Assembly (NCBI RefSeq): GCF_041381155.1
Contig: NC_091134.1
Location: forward strand, 55,377,944-55,441,943
Source: Argopecten irradians
Taxonomy: Eukaryota > Mollusca > Bivalvia > Pectinida > Pectinidae
Direction: 5' to 3'
Length of the DNA: 64,000 nucleotides
The notes below the pieces were generated by a model. The model was not told where the DNA came from, did no database searches, and saw nothing but the letters and a program-made list of their open reading frames with translations. The position numbers were made by a program, and so were the translations under genes. Below are positions 33,201-45,873 of this stretch, one piece after another. Position 1 is the first letter of the stretch, and each line of letters begins with the position of its first letter.

Positions 33201-36200
33201 AATTCAGTTCATTGGAGGCGAAGATTCTCATAATGAAGTTGACGAAGCAAATATATTGTCAGAGAAAATAATTGCAATGAGGAATATAACAAAGAGTAAT
33301 ATGTCATCAAGCGCAACACAGACACCAATTATTTCAAGCAGAGTTGCCAACCTGCCTGGAAAAGGGAAAACAGCAACAACACTGCCGGAGCCATCCCGTA
33401 TGAAGACGATTCGTGTCAACATTCAGCGGCCTGATGGGATAGAGGAGACCAAGGAGTTACAAACTGAGGAAGGAAAAGCACAGGAGTTTGTCATTGTCCA
33501 TCTTCCTGAAGGCACCAAGGTCACTAGGCCAAAGGTGAAACAGGATAAGACTGAGGTAATGAGACATAACATTTCTTAAAGTGCTCCAACAGTGAAGGGG
33601 TTAATATGTTAGTATATTAATATATGTGAGTCAGGTATCACCTGTACTTTACATGTGCTTATATGGTCAAGTCCACAGGATCTTTTATTTTATACCAGGT
33701 ATTTGCTTACTGTAAAAGAATTGAAATCAAACTGAAAAATGAATCTTTGCTTTTGATACGTTAATTATAATGAGAACTGGTTATATCAAGCATTTATTTT
33801 TTGGAATTACTCTATATTGGGTACGCTGTATTTTTAGCCTACCATCATCAGATGGTGGGCTATTCAAATTGCCTGTTGTCCATGGTCCGTCCAATCTGAT
33901 TAAAACCAGCTCTTCAATACGCTTATAGGCTATGAAGATCTCTTCATAGCATAAGCGTATTGAAGAGGTGGTTTTAATCAAATTGTGGCCCGTCCGTCCG
34001 TCCGTTAACAACTTTTGTTAAAGCTATTTCTCACACACTACTAAAGGGATCTTTCTCAAATTTGTTATGTAGATTCCCCTAGGTCCCTATTTGTGCATAT
34101 TGCATTTTGGGACTGATTGGTAAACAAGATGGCCGCCAGCCAGCCATCTTCGATTTTTATAGTTTAAGTTTGTTACTACTATTTCTCAGAAAGTACTGGA
34201 AGGATCTTTCTCAAATTTCATATGTAGGTTCCCCTAGGGACCTTCACCTAGTTGTGCATGCATTTTGGGACCAATCTGTCAACAAGATAACCGACCAGCT
34301 GCCAATTTGGATTGTGGTAGTTAAAAGTTTGTTACCGCTATTTCTCAGAAAGTACTAAGGGGAAATTTGATACGCAAGTTACCTTAGAGCCCTAGTTGTG
34401 CATATATATTGCATTTTGGGACCAATTGGTTTACAAGATGGCGGACAGGCCACCATCTTGGATTTTGTTAATTTAAGTTTGTTACCACTATTTCTCAGAA
34501 AGTATTGAAGTGATCTGTCTCAAATTTCATAGTTAGGTTCCCCTATGACCTTAGTTATATGCATACTTCATTTTGGGACCAATCGGTCAACAAGATGGCC
34601 GACAGATAACCATCTTGGATTTTGATATTGTTTTTTTATAATACTGCTATATATCTCAGAATGTACTGAAAGTAGGAAATTTCATATGTATTATGTACAT
34701 GTAGTAAAAGTTTGAAAAGCAGAGAAAGTTCCCTCTTTCCATTGTCAGACGTAGATCAGTCTTCGGTTGGCGCCAAGATTCGTCTGGGATCTCTTGTTAC
34801 CTAAGGGACAGTTTACACAATTGTCAAATATTGAATGCATAGAAGCAAAACAACAGTTTATCAATTAAAATTGATTAAACGTGTTTGAATGAATAAAATA
34901 AATCTGGCTTTGATAAGTATTTTGATATTATAGAAATATTTGCTAAAAGCATCAAGTTCAATGAATGTGTCCGTAGATTATCAAGATTTGTTTTATTTTG
35001 AGAAGGAGACTGTGCCTTTTAGCCTGAATGATGAAGGAGATTTTGTCTGTGGGGTATGTGAATATACAACACCAAAAAAAGCCAACTGGTACAAGCACAA
35101 GAAAAAACACATGGGTAAGTATTGATGGAATGGCCTTCACCTTCATGGGATCTATTTTTTTTATCTACTTTTTAGGTCACCTGAGACGAAGTCTCAAGTG
35201 ACCTATTCTAATCGCCTTTTGTCCGTCGTCGTCCGTCGTCCGTCGTGCGTCGTGCGTCGTCCGTCGTGCGTCGTCCGTCGTGCGTCGTATGTCCGTAAAC
35301 AATTTACATTTTCGACTTCTTCTCAAAAACTGTTGAAGCAATTTCAATGAAATTTTGCACAAACCTTCTAAGGCATAAGGCCAATCAAAATTGTGAATTG
35401 TACGGTCCCCACCCCCCAGGGAGCTATGGGAGGGGCCAAAAGAGGTTAAATTGACTATAATTTCAAAAATCTTCTTCTCCACTCACAGATGTGATGGAAT
35501 TAAATACTCTTCATAGATAGAAAGGTCATAAGGTCATTTACAAAAATTGTGAATTATATGACCCTGGGGTCTCGGGTTTCCCCCTGGGGAGGGGGTTAAG
35601 TTTACTATAGTTTATATAGGGAAAACACATTTTTGAGTATTATTTGATCATTTGTAATAGGAAATGAGTCAAATATTGTCAGAATTATCAGTATGAGATT
35701 GCCATTGAATCCTATTAACCAATTTTCCATGACTGAACCCCAGGGGCCTTAGGGGCGGGGTCAAAAGGGGTCAAATAGGCTATATCTTCAAAAATCTTCT
35801 TCTGAAATTCTGGAAATGGTAGAATCACATACTCTTCATAGATTAAAAGGTCTTGAGGTCCTTTACCAAAATTGTGAATTATATGACCCTGGGGTCTCAC
35901 GTTTCCCCCTGGGGAAGGGGTCAAGTTTACTATAGTTTATATAGTGAAAACACATTTATGAGCATTTTTTGCTCAATTTTAATACGAAATGAGTCAAACT
36001 TGTTTAGAATTATAAGCATGAGATAACATTTTAATATCCTGGTCAACCCCCTCGGGGCAGAGGGGCGGGGCCGAAAGGGGCAAATAGGCTAAAACTTTAA
36101 AAATCTTCTTCTTAAATACTGGAAATGGTAGAATCAAATACTCTTCATAGATGGACAGGTCTTAAGGTGTTTTATGAAAATTGTGAATTATATGACCCTT

Positions 36201-39200
36201 GGGTCTCAGGTTTCCCCCTAGGGAGGGGGTTAAGTTTACTACATATAAGTTTTTATATGGAAAACACATTTTTGAGCATTATTTAGTCATTATAATAGGA
36301 AATTCGTCAATTGTAGTCAGAATTATCTCTATGTGATGGCCATTGAATCTTATTACCAAATTTTCCATGACTGATCCCCAGGGGCCTTAGGGGCGGTCCC
36401 AAAACCGGTCAAATAGGCTAAAACTTCAAAAATCTTCTTCTGAAATTCTGGAACTGGTAGAACCTGAGATAGCATTTAACATCATATCCATATTGGTCCT
36501 GGCCGACCCCTAGGGGCGAGAGGGGTGGGGCCAAAAGGGGTCAAAATGGATAACATTTCAAAAATCTTTCTCCTGAATTCACTGATTTGATGGAACCAAA
36601 TAATCTTCATAGATTAAAAATTTATAAAATCACTGACTGACTTCAAGGGCCTGATGGGCCAATATATATTTATAGTGTTTATATGCATGTCTTTGTTTCA
36701 TTCTGTGTCTGAATTCAGGTGACCGCTAAGGCCCATGGGCCTCTTGTTATCAATAACTACAGTATACATCCACATGTAGTGTGTTTAAGACATTTTTTAT
36801 TGTTTATTATTTCGATTAATTGTTGGTCATGGAATACAAAAGTATTTGGCAGCATATCGATGGAATATTGTAATGAATGTGCAGTCAAAAAAGATATATT
36901 AAGTGTTCAAGTTTGGGTACTTAAATAAATTTGCATCTTCATGAAGCTGTCTGTGATGAGTTTTGTGTGTAAAAGCATAGAATTGTTTTAAGTTTGTAAT
37001 TTATCTTTTGCTTGTTGTTAGCTCAAAAGCCCCATTGTTGTGAGAAGTGTGGCTATCAGGCATCAACCAGTAGTAATTTGAAGAGACATCTAGCGATACA
37101 CGATGACATCCGTGATTTCCAGTGCAGTTACTGCTTCATGACATTTAGACAAAAGATCCATCTGGAGAGGCATGTCAAATACAGACATGAGGTTTGTATT
37201 GGATATACTTTATTTGATTACACACAACTTCATCAAAAGGAAAGAGAACTAATTGATTAGGGTTTGATAAAAAGTTGTTAACAAGCTTAACTGCATATCA
37301 CCTTGAGAGCTTGGCTATTAAAGATTGATGGTTAGACTTTGGTTATTGACAGATTTGATCTCTTTATCACGCCCTGACATTGGGAGAGGGGAATTGCATG
37401 ACATATTGTGTTATTTTAAAATATAATTTTATACCCTTTCTATGAAATAACAAATGTCAAAAGACTTTCTTTGTCCAATTTAGATATTTCTCATCTCATG
37501 TCATGCAGCCTCCCCATTTATTGCACCCATCTGGTCCCAATTTTATATGGAGGACTTTTGTCTTACAGAGGTCATTTTGATAAAACTGTAGAAAATCACA
37601 TTTCCATAGTATACAATGCAAGTGCTATTTGTAGAAGTGAAAATTGTCCAAAATTTGTTTATGATATCTCTTGTTAACACCATTTTGAGATGAGACCTAG
37701 CAGTAAGGCACATTCATGTGCTTTTTATTAGTTGAACATGTGCTGATGTTGCGTATTTCAAGATATTGTAGTTTGGTTGTAATGATCTTGCACAAATTTT
37801 TTTTCAGGTTAAGAAGGTGAAGTGTCCACTGTGTGACTATGTGTGTGCCAATGAAAATCCTGACCTTAAGGTTCACATTAAGAGGCGACATCTACCCCAG
37901 GACTCTGAGGATGGTTCTCTTCGTGCATTTGCTTGTGATGAATGTGGAGCGATGGCTGTCAATAAAAAGGACCTGAAGCAGCATATGAAGTTTCACCGGA
38001 AGGGTCCGGAGCTGAAGTTGTACTGTGAGCACTGTAGCTTTGTGACTGACTGTGAGAGTCGCCTGAGACGTCATATGTTCATACACACAAATGAAAAACC
38101 ATTCCAATGTGGTCTTTGTGCTTATCGTGGAACACAAAAGGAGCATGTACTTCGCCATATGAAGTCTCAGCACAATATTGACATACATAAGAAAGGCCGA
38201 ACCCTCGAGGAGCTATCAGCCGATGGTTCAACAGATTCCAGAGAACTTCTGTTAGACAAAAAACCCTACAAGACAGACTACAGTAGCCAGGAAAAAATAT
38301 TTGCTTGCAACCATTGTTCCATGAAATTTGCAAAACTTTTAAATTTATACAAACATTTACATGCTCAGCACAAGTCTATTCTACCTGATCAAGGGGAAGA
38401 TGAATATTTGTGTGTCGTCTGTGATTTCAGGACTGGGAGTAAAAAGAACTTATTAGTGCACATGCGTAAACACAACGTCCAAGATCAGAATCCCCCTTCA
38501 CATGTCTACTCTTGTGTATTATGTAGATACATGAACCCAAAACGTAGAAATCTTTTCCAACATATGAAGAAAAAACATAATATAGAAATTGTGATGAGAG
38601 ATGATGGCTCTACAAGTTGTTTTCTCACAGACAGCAGTTCTACTGTGGCAGATAAAGATGATAGTGTCCAAAACATTCTCACCGTTGGTGATATTGTCAC
38701 CACAACAACTGACGATTCACAGTTACAGATAGTGATGGATGCATGTGAGAAAAATGCTGTTCAGGTGCAGAATGTTATCAACATAGAGGACATTGCTAAT
38801 TGTGTGTCGAACCCACAGCCCAATAATAGCAACATCATAATCCTGGAGCAGAACCAGTCTAATACAGTTGTCCAACATGAGGCAGCAGAGGCGATTGAAG
38901 GTCTCCAGGCCCTTGCTGAACAGCCTGGCATTGTGGAGAGTCAGGAAGTTATAACAGACTCCGACTCTCAAACAGTCACTGTAGAAGAGGTGCAAACCTC
39001 TAAAAGTCTCGAGGAAGACATGGAAACAGAAATTGTTACCATGGAAACTGAGATATTAAAGTCATTTCAGCCAGAGAATGTACCAGAGATTAAAAAAGAC
39101 AAGGAAACAGACATTCAGCTATCAGAGGATCAGTTAATGAACTTATCCACAGGAGATTTTGTAGAAATAAATGGTGAAATGTACAAAGTTGAGATTTCAG

Positions 39201-39670
39201 CAGAAGATGGAAATAACGCTGAAAATGTGGTACAGGGAGAAATAGCCCAAACGCAAGTGCAGGCAGCAGAAGAACAGCATGTAGCTGTATCAGACGAAAA
39301 TGCATTCCAGGAATTTGTACAGATGATGACGGAGTGTACGGATGACACCAACACCACAACCATGGATAATGCAACGGCAGAAAACAGTGAGATGTTGACA
39401 GAAAGCCAGGAAACAGCCTTACACATTATTACATCAGATGCTAGTGTTAACGACTGTGCCAGTCACGTAGTTACTACCTCGGATCATGACAATTTAACGG
39501 TTCTCGCTGAAATAACAAATGCAGCTTCGGTGGGTGATTCATCAGAGTACATTACAATACAAGGCAGTACTAGTGTGGCCACAGATGTAACTGAACCCTC
39601 TAATGTGATGACTGTAGCCAACAGTACAAGTGTGGATGAAGGATCCGTAGGTGTTTTTGAGACGCAGTAA
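24300..39670 (+). CDS. Multi-C2H2 zinc-finger protein with AT-hook N-terminus (7 coding exons)
   Basis: Probable nuclear DNA-binding regulator of 1,608 aa; I cannot name its orthologue. Exons: 24300-25281, 25607-25676, 27961-28418, 32453-33555, 34934-35114, 37022-37191, 37808-39670. All junctions are GT-AG and phases agree throughout. An acceptor (TTTCCTATAG, ending 24281) just before the ATG implies a 5' non-coding exon. The N-terminus is basic, with an AT-hook (RRVGRPTK, residues about 177-184) and a second basic patch (PRRSGRGVVPNRRFKDME, about 296-313). Exon 3 has five 14-residue repeats. Exon 4 is acidic and Ser/Thr-rich. Ten C2H2 fingers span about 910-1245, split across exons 5-7, followed by an acidic, Gln/Thr-rich tail that looks like an activation region. 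Introns 2-5 each carry a different repeat. The intron 3 donor (ATAG|GTAACT) is copied about 110 times downstream; failing to use the first one adds only G-N-Y before a stop. A possible AATAAA lies at 40458-40463. Confidence 0.85.
25735..26790. mobile_element. Non-autonomous TIR element in intron 2 of the zinc-finger gene
   Basis: A near-complementary pair of ends, CAGAAACATATATACATAG at about 25743 and its complement near 26775, bounds about 1.05 kb. The 25905-26290 part recurs in inverted orientation at 52140-52545 in a VPS13 intron, so this is a dispersed family. No target duplication could be fixed. Confidence 0.6.
27134..27560 (+). mobile_element. HINE/pearl-like element, partial
   Basis: The 5' part TTTTTAGGTCACCGGAC, then GTCTTTTGTCC and a GTCGT-rich stretch, resembles the start of the element at 35172. 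It is followed by about 2.5 units of a 160-bp tandem core (AACTTGAGTAAATATAAA at about 27222, 27385 and, degraded, 27536). No matching 3' hairpin end was seen, so it looks 3'-truncated. It lies in intron 2. Confidence 0.5.
28091..28300 (+). repeat. In-frame coding minisatellite (5 x 42 bp) in exon 3
   Basis: Five tandem 42-bp units encode 14-residue repeats with consensus DHQDMNPGVVVDRT, with a partial unit on either side. The period keeps frame, so length change between alleles would be tolerated. It ends only about 120 bp before the intronic donor-repeat array. Confidence 0.85.
28419..32270 (+). repeat. Intron 3 minisatellite of about 110 splice-donor-bearing units
   Basis: Tandem 34-bp units (32-bp variant lacking AT) each run from GTAACT through TTAGTGGTGACA to GGTTGTAG, so each junction reads TTGTAG|GTAACT. 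The first unit starts exactly at the exon 3 donor, and the last 24 bases of exon 3 (CTGCTGACAGAG, AACTTGTCATAG) align with the end of the unit at about 18 of 24 positions. The final unit again ends GGTCATAG (about 32270). A block of roughly 0.8-1.4 kb is repeated within the array (28728-29690 like 30241-31110), showing higher-order duplication. A TA-flanked MITE interrupts it at 31892-32076. Confidence 0.9.
31892..32076. mobile_element. TA-flanked MITE inside the donor-repeat array
   Basis: A 185-bp element with roughly 60-bp imperfect terminal inverted repeats, beginning TTCCGAATTTGCATATTACA and ending TGCAAAGACGGAA. It is flanked by TA (31890-31891 and 32077-32078), as expected for a Tc1/mariner-type target. 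Removing it with one TA restores a normal array unit (GTAACTAGTAGTGGTGACA), so it landed in an existing array. Confidence 0.85.
33833..34797 (+). mobile_element. HINE/pearl-like element in intron 4
   Basis: It opens TTTTTAGCCTACCATC and a hairpin (CACCATCATCAGATGGTG-like), then a GTCCGTCC tract, then four to five copies of a core of about 150 bp (TATTTCTCAGAAAGTACT, then TTGGGACCAAT). It closes with a CAGACG..CGTCTG hairpin and GGGATCTCTTGTTA. The terminal-hairpin, microsatellite and tandem-core layout is that of bivalve pearl / Helentron-associated elements. A separate fold-back (33892-33985) sits in the microsatellite. Confidence 0.65.
33892..33985. repeat. 94-bp fold-back nested in the intron 4 element
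   Basis: CAATCTGATTAAAACC and GGTTTTAATCAAATTG are complementary arms; the centre is CTATGAAGATCTCTTCATAG. It interrupts the GTCCGTCC tract of the surrounding element, so it is the later insertion. Confidence 0.75.
35172..36746 (+). mobile_element. HINE/pearl-like element in intron 5
   Basis: It starts TTTAGGTCACCTGAGACGAA with a GAGACGAAGTCTC hairpin, continues with a GTCCGTCGTGCGTC-rich tract (about 35219-35290), then about four units of a 320-bp core (each with TGACCCTGGGGTCTC and a GGGG-rich stretch), and ends CAGGTGACC, a GGCCCATGGGCC hairpin and TCTTG. Both ends match the element at 57510-58707 read in reverse, although the cores differ. Confidence 0.7.
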
Positions 39671-41648
39671 ATTGTCCATAGACTTAGTTGAGGATGAAGG
39701 TCGGTAGGTGTTTTTAAGATGCTGTAAATTCTCCATAGACTTCGTTGAAGCCTAAGGATCAGTAGGTATTTTTGAGACCCGGTAAATGAGAGATGAATTC
39801 AACTTTTTCTGATGAGTCAGTACAGCAGTACTATGTATTCGATTTGTGAAAGAATGATTCTGATTTGATGGTTAAAGTTGTCTGATTACTGTATAACATT
39901 CGTTGTATAGAAACTTTCCTTGTTTTCTTGGGTGCTGTGAAACCGTGAATATAAAACCAACAAAAGATGATGAAAGATGTTTTATATATATACCAGTAAT
40001 TTTAATCACTGTATAATCGCCCAACCATGATTATTTCTTGACATAAAACAAATTTTAACCTCTTAACCATGAAAATAAGTGGTAAAATTCCATGTTATAC
40101 AGTAGTCCAAAAGGTGCAAACTATCCGATGCACTAGATATTGTGTTGGTGGTGATTGATCCGCCAGCAATGAAATATTTAATATAGAACTCTGTCTGATA
40201 GCTTGTTGGCTCCTTTTATTACAAAACAAAAAGTTATTGGCACAGGTTTTATATTTTGGGGAAATTCTGTAATTATTGTATATAAAATTGAGATATTGTA
40301 TTATAGTACAATTAATCTGTACATTCTGTAAAAGTGGTTTCCAAGATTATGGAAGGCAATTTTTAATTTTGAAATTATAATGTCTGAGTATGTTTTTCTA
40401 GTCTATATATATAAAAGGATCATGCTGTTCAGATACTCTTCAATCAGGAAAATTAAAAATAAATGACATATTTTGTTATTTATTGATACCGTTAGATATT
40501 TGTAAACACAACTTATGCTGTTATAACATTAATAGCCTTTGATGGGAAATAGCTTAAAGATTAAGGATGTCTTCAAGTTGATATATCCTTGTGTATTAAT
40601 TCAGGTTTACTACAATTATTGTTATTGGTATAATTTTGAGGTGTCACATCAACATGAAAACTTGTTAAATTGTATTGCATAATCACACTTGTATGCAATA
40701 CTTAATTTTTTGATGAGGATGTTTTATCAGATAACAAAATTTCCAATCCTGATTTGGAAGGAATTTGAACACTTCAATTCATGTACCAATTTTCTTTCTA
40801 TTATATATATACCTTTGAACATTTTGCAAAACGTATTTGCATACCTCAAGCGCTCATTGGATTTTAGTTTAACTATGGTTATTTATAAATTACAACATAA
40901 TAATATGATACAATGTTGGTAAAGATGTTAACATCACATATGTATCTTTTTTAATTGATTCACACTGAAGATGCTTAACGGTATGGTGTAAACAAAGCAT
41001 GGTATTACATTTTCTACCACAATAAAATTGATATTAATTATTCCCCAAATATGAGGAAACACTCTTATGTCCTACAGGGTACATGAATATATAATGTATA
41101 ATCTTTTAATTGTAAAAATTTCCTAACTGTACCCTTTTGAATTTTTTCGAAGTTTAAATGTAGTTGTATTTATCAAGCAATTAATTTGATTTGTTTCTGG
41201 AGTTTTAATATGAAAATATAGTATTTAATTTGCCCTTATGCTTTAACTAAGAAAAAATAAGTACAGTGTACCTAATAATATTTGTTTGACCTAATTTAAC
41301 CTAGTCCTACATTTATACCTGCTTCCATAGTACGGTGTGCTTTCAGGCAGTTTTCTCTTAAAAATCATGTTGTTTTAATGAGATTGTTACTTCACATTTA
41401 ACATATTGTTGAAATTGATTAAAATATGTAAATGTTATATGAAGTTTTGTTATATGGTCGCAGAAGAAGTGTTCACTTATGCTTTATTTTATTATTTTCC
41501 ATTTTAACAAAGATTAGTAAAATATACATATGTATTACCTGGATCGAGATCAGGTTATCTTAGTCGAGTTATAAGAGTTTGTAGCATTATCCAAACCAAG
41601 GCGTTAGCCAAGATTGAGATGTTACAAAATCTTAGCCAAACACTTAAA
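39671..41648. other. 3' flank of the zinc-finger gene, no further gene
   Basis: AT-rich. The first 120 bp contain two echoes of the coding end (GATCAGTAGGTATTTTTGAGAC at 39757 resembles the last codons), so a short tandem duplication of the gene's 3' end is likely. The first AATAAA seen is at 40458-40463, giving a possible 0.8-kb 3' UTR. Confidence 0.45.
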
Positions 41649-41649
41649 A

Positions 41650-44369
41650 TGGGGACAACCTACGTCACCGGAAGTGATATCGGACACACAAAAACAATGA
41701 AAAAACGCCCGCTTCAAGATGAAAATCGGCTGGAATTATTATGTAAAAGCAATGCATCTTCTAAACCTATCGTGCGTCAAAGACAGTGCATTGTTAGAGA
41801 TTCTATGAAGCTATTAAATATCGTCAAACTAGCTCAGATAATGCAAACACCTCGACACAATATTTTTCGACAGCAGGGATATCGGTCACATTTTATTCAA
41901 TAAAACGTTTAAAGTTGTAAATGAATAAATTTTGCTGTCACAAAACCGTCCCGTTTACTAATATGTAATATATGAATGATGAAAGAAAATATTTTATTCA
42001 TTATATCTGCTAGTGGAGAAACATAGACGGCACTTACAACTTTAGGGGTAACGGTCACACCCAAAGTTACGAAAACTGTGGATAAGCCGCCAAAATACTT
42101 TTATTGAATTTATCTGATCTTGAAAGACGATTTCAAGTAGTAGCTATCGTTCATTTTATCCGCTACAAAAGTGGCGTACCTGTATAACCTGGTTGGTGTT
42201 GTTTTTTAAAGATGTCGTTCACAGGGAAATGGTCACATCCAAAGTTTTTGAAATGGTTTGTGGCTTTGTAAAGATTACTGAAATATTGCAGTGTTGTTTT
42301 CCCTACCTAATCATTCAGGTAAAGAGAAAATACTACCGAGATACATGATACATCATTAACTATTATCGTAACTTTTTTTTTTTGCTGAATACTTTGGTTA
42401 CTTTGGTACACTGTATATTGTTTCGTTTTTGTCTATGCATGTATTTGTACACACCCTTTGTTCTTGCATTGTCTTTGCGTGGAATGTTTGCTGAAGCAAA
42501 GTAGAACTGAGGCAACCCTTACCAAGCAGACAAATTACATCTCCATGGAGTACCATTGTACTATTTTGAAGTACGTATATGTGTTAAAGTAATTATAATT
42601 TAAAAACTTTGCAGTGACAGTTTACAAGAAACTACATAAAGCTTGAAAATGTAAAGGCATCAGATGTAAACAAAAGGAAAAGCACACTGATCTATAAGCT
42701 ACAGAAATATGTGAATACATGATAGACAGGATCACTGAGGGTTTTTAGCTGATAACGTTTGTACAGTTCTATATGTCAGTTCACTAATAGTTTCTCCACA
42801 GATTTTCAACTCAACAATTTGCTTTATACAAATAAACACCTAGAACGATTGAAAAGGTACTTAGAATATATCTTAACAACAATAGCACAAATGATCATAT
42901 GCAAACAAATTATAAAAGCAAATCAGTCTATAACAAGAGGCCCAAGAGATATCATGACGTTTACCATTGGATTACAAATCAGTCAATTTAACATGTTGGT
43001 CAAATATCTTTAGCGCTTCATGTTGAATTAGCCGATGTCCAGTTGGAATTCATACTCCCCTAATTGTCAACTGAATGCAATTTAATGAATAGATAACATC
43101 CCAAGATATCTGTATCTATAAAGTAAAAAAATCAATATCGATGGACGAAACATCAATTTCCTGTGATCGATGGCACAAAAATTATGACATCACATAAAAA
43201 TAAGCGGATAGCAGATCATGCACCCCTCAATGTCAAATGCGCTTGGTAATTTCCAAGATAGCCAAATATTCATTATTTTGTTATCTTATCTGTCTCAAAA
43301 ATGAGCATTAATAAATACAATCCCATGACATAGATGATTATCAAACTATTTATATAGAACAAGATATTTGATAATGGTATGTCTACATGGTAACGAACTT
43401 GTCGACTACCGCGTTTTCCCATTGGTGCATTATGCACAACAAGGGTAAAAGAGAGAGATACATATAGTACTTATAAAATTCCAGAAAGGTCCATTAAGTG
43501 TTAAGCTCACATGTGGAACTCGAACCATAGCAACAAGTTTATCTATTAGAATCAAGAGAGATGACTTTCTATACTCTCTGGCAAATACATAAAGCAGTAT
43601 CGAAATGAATTGATTTCGGATTGATTCTGAAATATTATATACATAACTGGATCTGCATATGACTACCATCCAGTACTTTCGGAGAAATAACAAGGTAAAC
43701 AATACGGCGGGTGGCGAGCAATGGGGGGAAAGACTATTTTATAGCTCGCCAACCATTTGCTGATGGTGGGTTAAAAAGTCGTCATTCAAGAACAGATCAA
43801 TTCAATAAAAGTATTTTGGCGGGGTATCCATTGGAGTTGCATGAATGTGTAAATAACGACTACATGTACAATGCTGTAATATTCAGCTTATCCACTGTTT
43901 TCAATACTTTGGATGTGATCGTTACCCTAAAGTTCTAAGTGTGACCGATATCACTTTCATAATTTCTAATCAAGTACCGTCTTTGTTTCTCCACTTGTTT
44001 CTCCACTAGCAGATATAATGAATGGAATATTTTCTTTCAACAGTCATATATTACAAATTAGTAAACGGGAGGTTTTGTGACAGCAAAATGTATTTATTTA
44101 CAAATTTTAACGTTTTATTGAATAAAATGTGACCGATATCCCTGCTGTCGAAAAATATTGTGTCGAGGTGTTTGCATTATTTGAGCTAGTTTGACGATAT
44201 TTAATAGCTTCATAGAATCTCTAACAATGCACTGTCTTTGACGCACGATAGGTTTAGAAGATGCATTGCTTTTATATAATAATTCCAGCCGATTTTCATC
44301 TTGAAGCGGGTGTTTTTTCATTGTTTTTGTGTGTCCGATATCACTTCCGGTGACGTAGGTTGTCCCCAT
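41650..44369. mobile_element. 2.7-kb element with long, nearly identical inverted arms
   Basis: The left arm (about 41650-42110) and right arm (about 43870-44369) are inverted copies, beginning GGGGACAACCTACGTCACC. The outer roughly 380 bp are about 97% identical by eye. The inner arm parts, around TTTAGGGGTAACGGTCACAC, are more diverged. The central 1.8 kb shows no transposase signature. Each arm keeps an open frame of about 84 codons (41649-41903 plus; 44115-44369 minus) that resembles no family. No clear target duplication. Confidence 0.7.
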
Positions 44370-44370
44370 T

Positions 44371-45873
44371 GACTTATATAGCTAAATCTTGATCACTTGC
44401 AGGTGATAGATTTTTACTGACCCTCAGAGTATATGATTACTTTATAGTTTACTGAATAAGAGAGCAACAAGACAGATAACTAACATGTGAATATACATGT
44501 AGTACACAGTTTCCATATGTGGATATTTTACACTGTTCACGTTGTGATCATTTTCATACAGTACACCAGTTGTCTAATTATTTGTTGAACAAGTTAATAC
44601 CAGACAAGTATGTTCAGTAATGGATCTTTTTGTAATGAAAGTGAAGAAGCAAAGAATTCAACTTTTAAACTACATTTCTCCAAAATTTGTATATTGTATT
44701 GATTTATAATTTTTATCCATATTGAAAGCTTTTTTTTAACCAGAGAATTTGTTTCAAAAGAAAAAATAAACAGAATACAGTTGATCTGACCTAGTCTTTT
44801 AATAACAATCCATATTTCAATTAAAATATCATTGTACTGTACACAATTAATATTTTCTAAACAGAAAAATCTGTGATCACAGATAGAATTATCCTCATAT
44901 TATACAAGACATCACAAATACACAGTATGTTTTAAAATCAACAAAGACATGTAACCCTAACAAGCCACCAGGCTACTAAAACCTGTCCAAAATTAATCTG
45001 TTTAAGGGAAGGAAATCTTATATGAATTTTCAATAAGTCCTCGAATGAAAAGATAGAACAATACAGCAATGGCAAAGACAGAGAAAACAATTTGTCGGCG
45101 ATCTTGTCAGTCAGGGGGCAATCAATCAGGCTGCCGATGCTTCGGCCAATCAGTGCCTTCGTTAAATGCCACCTAAAATCTAATCTACTGCATCAGTTAC
45201 CTGCCTACTAGATCAGCTACCAGCCAACGTGTCTATCGAGTGAATGAATGTAAACAGGAACACTTGTTGTAACAGCGCTGTAACAAGAGAAACTGTTCTG
45301 TCTTGCATATTACTGTTATATTGTATGTTAGCTCATAATATAGCAATTGATTGAAATAGTCCAGTTGATATACAACATTAATGAAGAGGTGTTCTTATCT
45401 TTTGACATAGTTGACCCTACCTGAAGAATGGTGATCAAAGTATTTTATTTAAAAAATAAAAAAATCCTTTATTTCAGCATTATGGTAATACATGGTGTTT
45501 CTGGGTCTAAAGTATCCTACAGCATTGGTATCAGTTATAATTTGTTTTTGAGAATATGTTTTTGAGTACAACTATAAAATTTAATACACTTACACCTGAA
45601 GTCAGTTCAACTAGCCTTCTCCCAAGAAAGTCTACCAAGGTACAAAAGCTCTCATACAGACCTAGCAAAACTTAATACAAATTATTTCATCATGTACCAA
45701 CAGTCATTATGATTATTCTAATTCTGGTGGATCTAATTAATCTTGTGACAATAACCAATTTCAGTATGAATTCATACAATGAAATATTACAATAGAACCT
45801 TGATTTTAAAGTGGGGGGAAATCACATAAACATGACTTTAGTCTAGGTATTACATTTCACAAAACTCTTTTAA
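44371..45873. other. Intergenic, nothing recognised
   Basis: AT-rich sequence between the long-TIR element and the TTAA MITE. No coding exon, tRNA or tandem repeat was recognised. It is downstream of both convergent genes. Confidence 0.4.
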
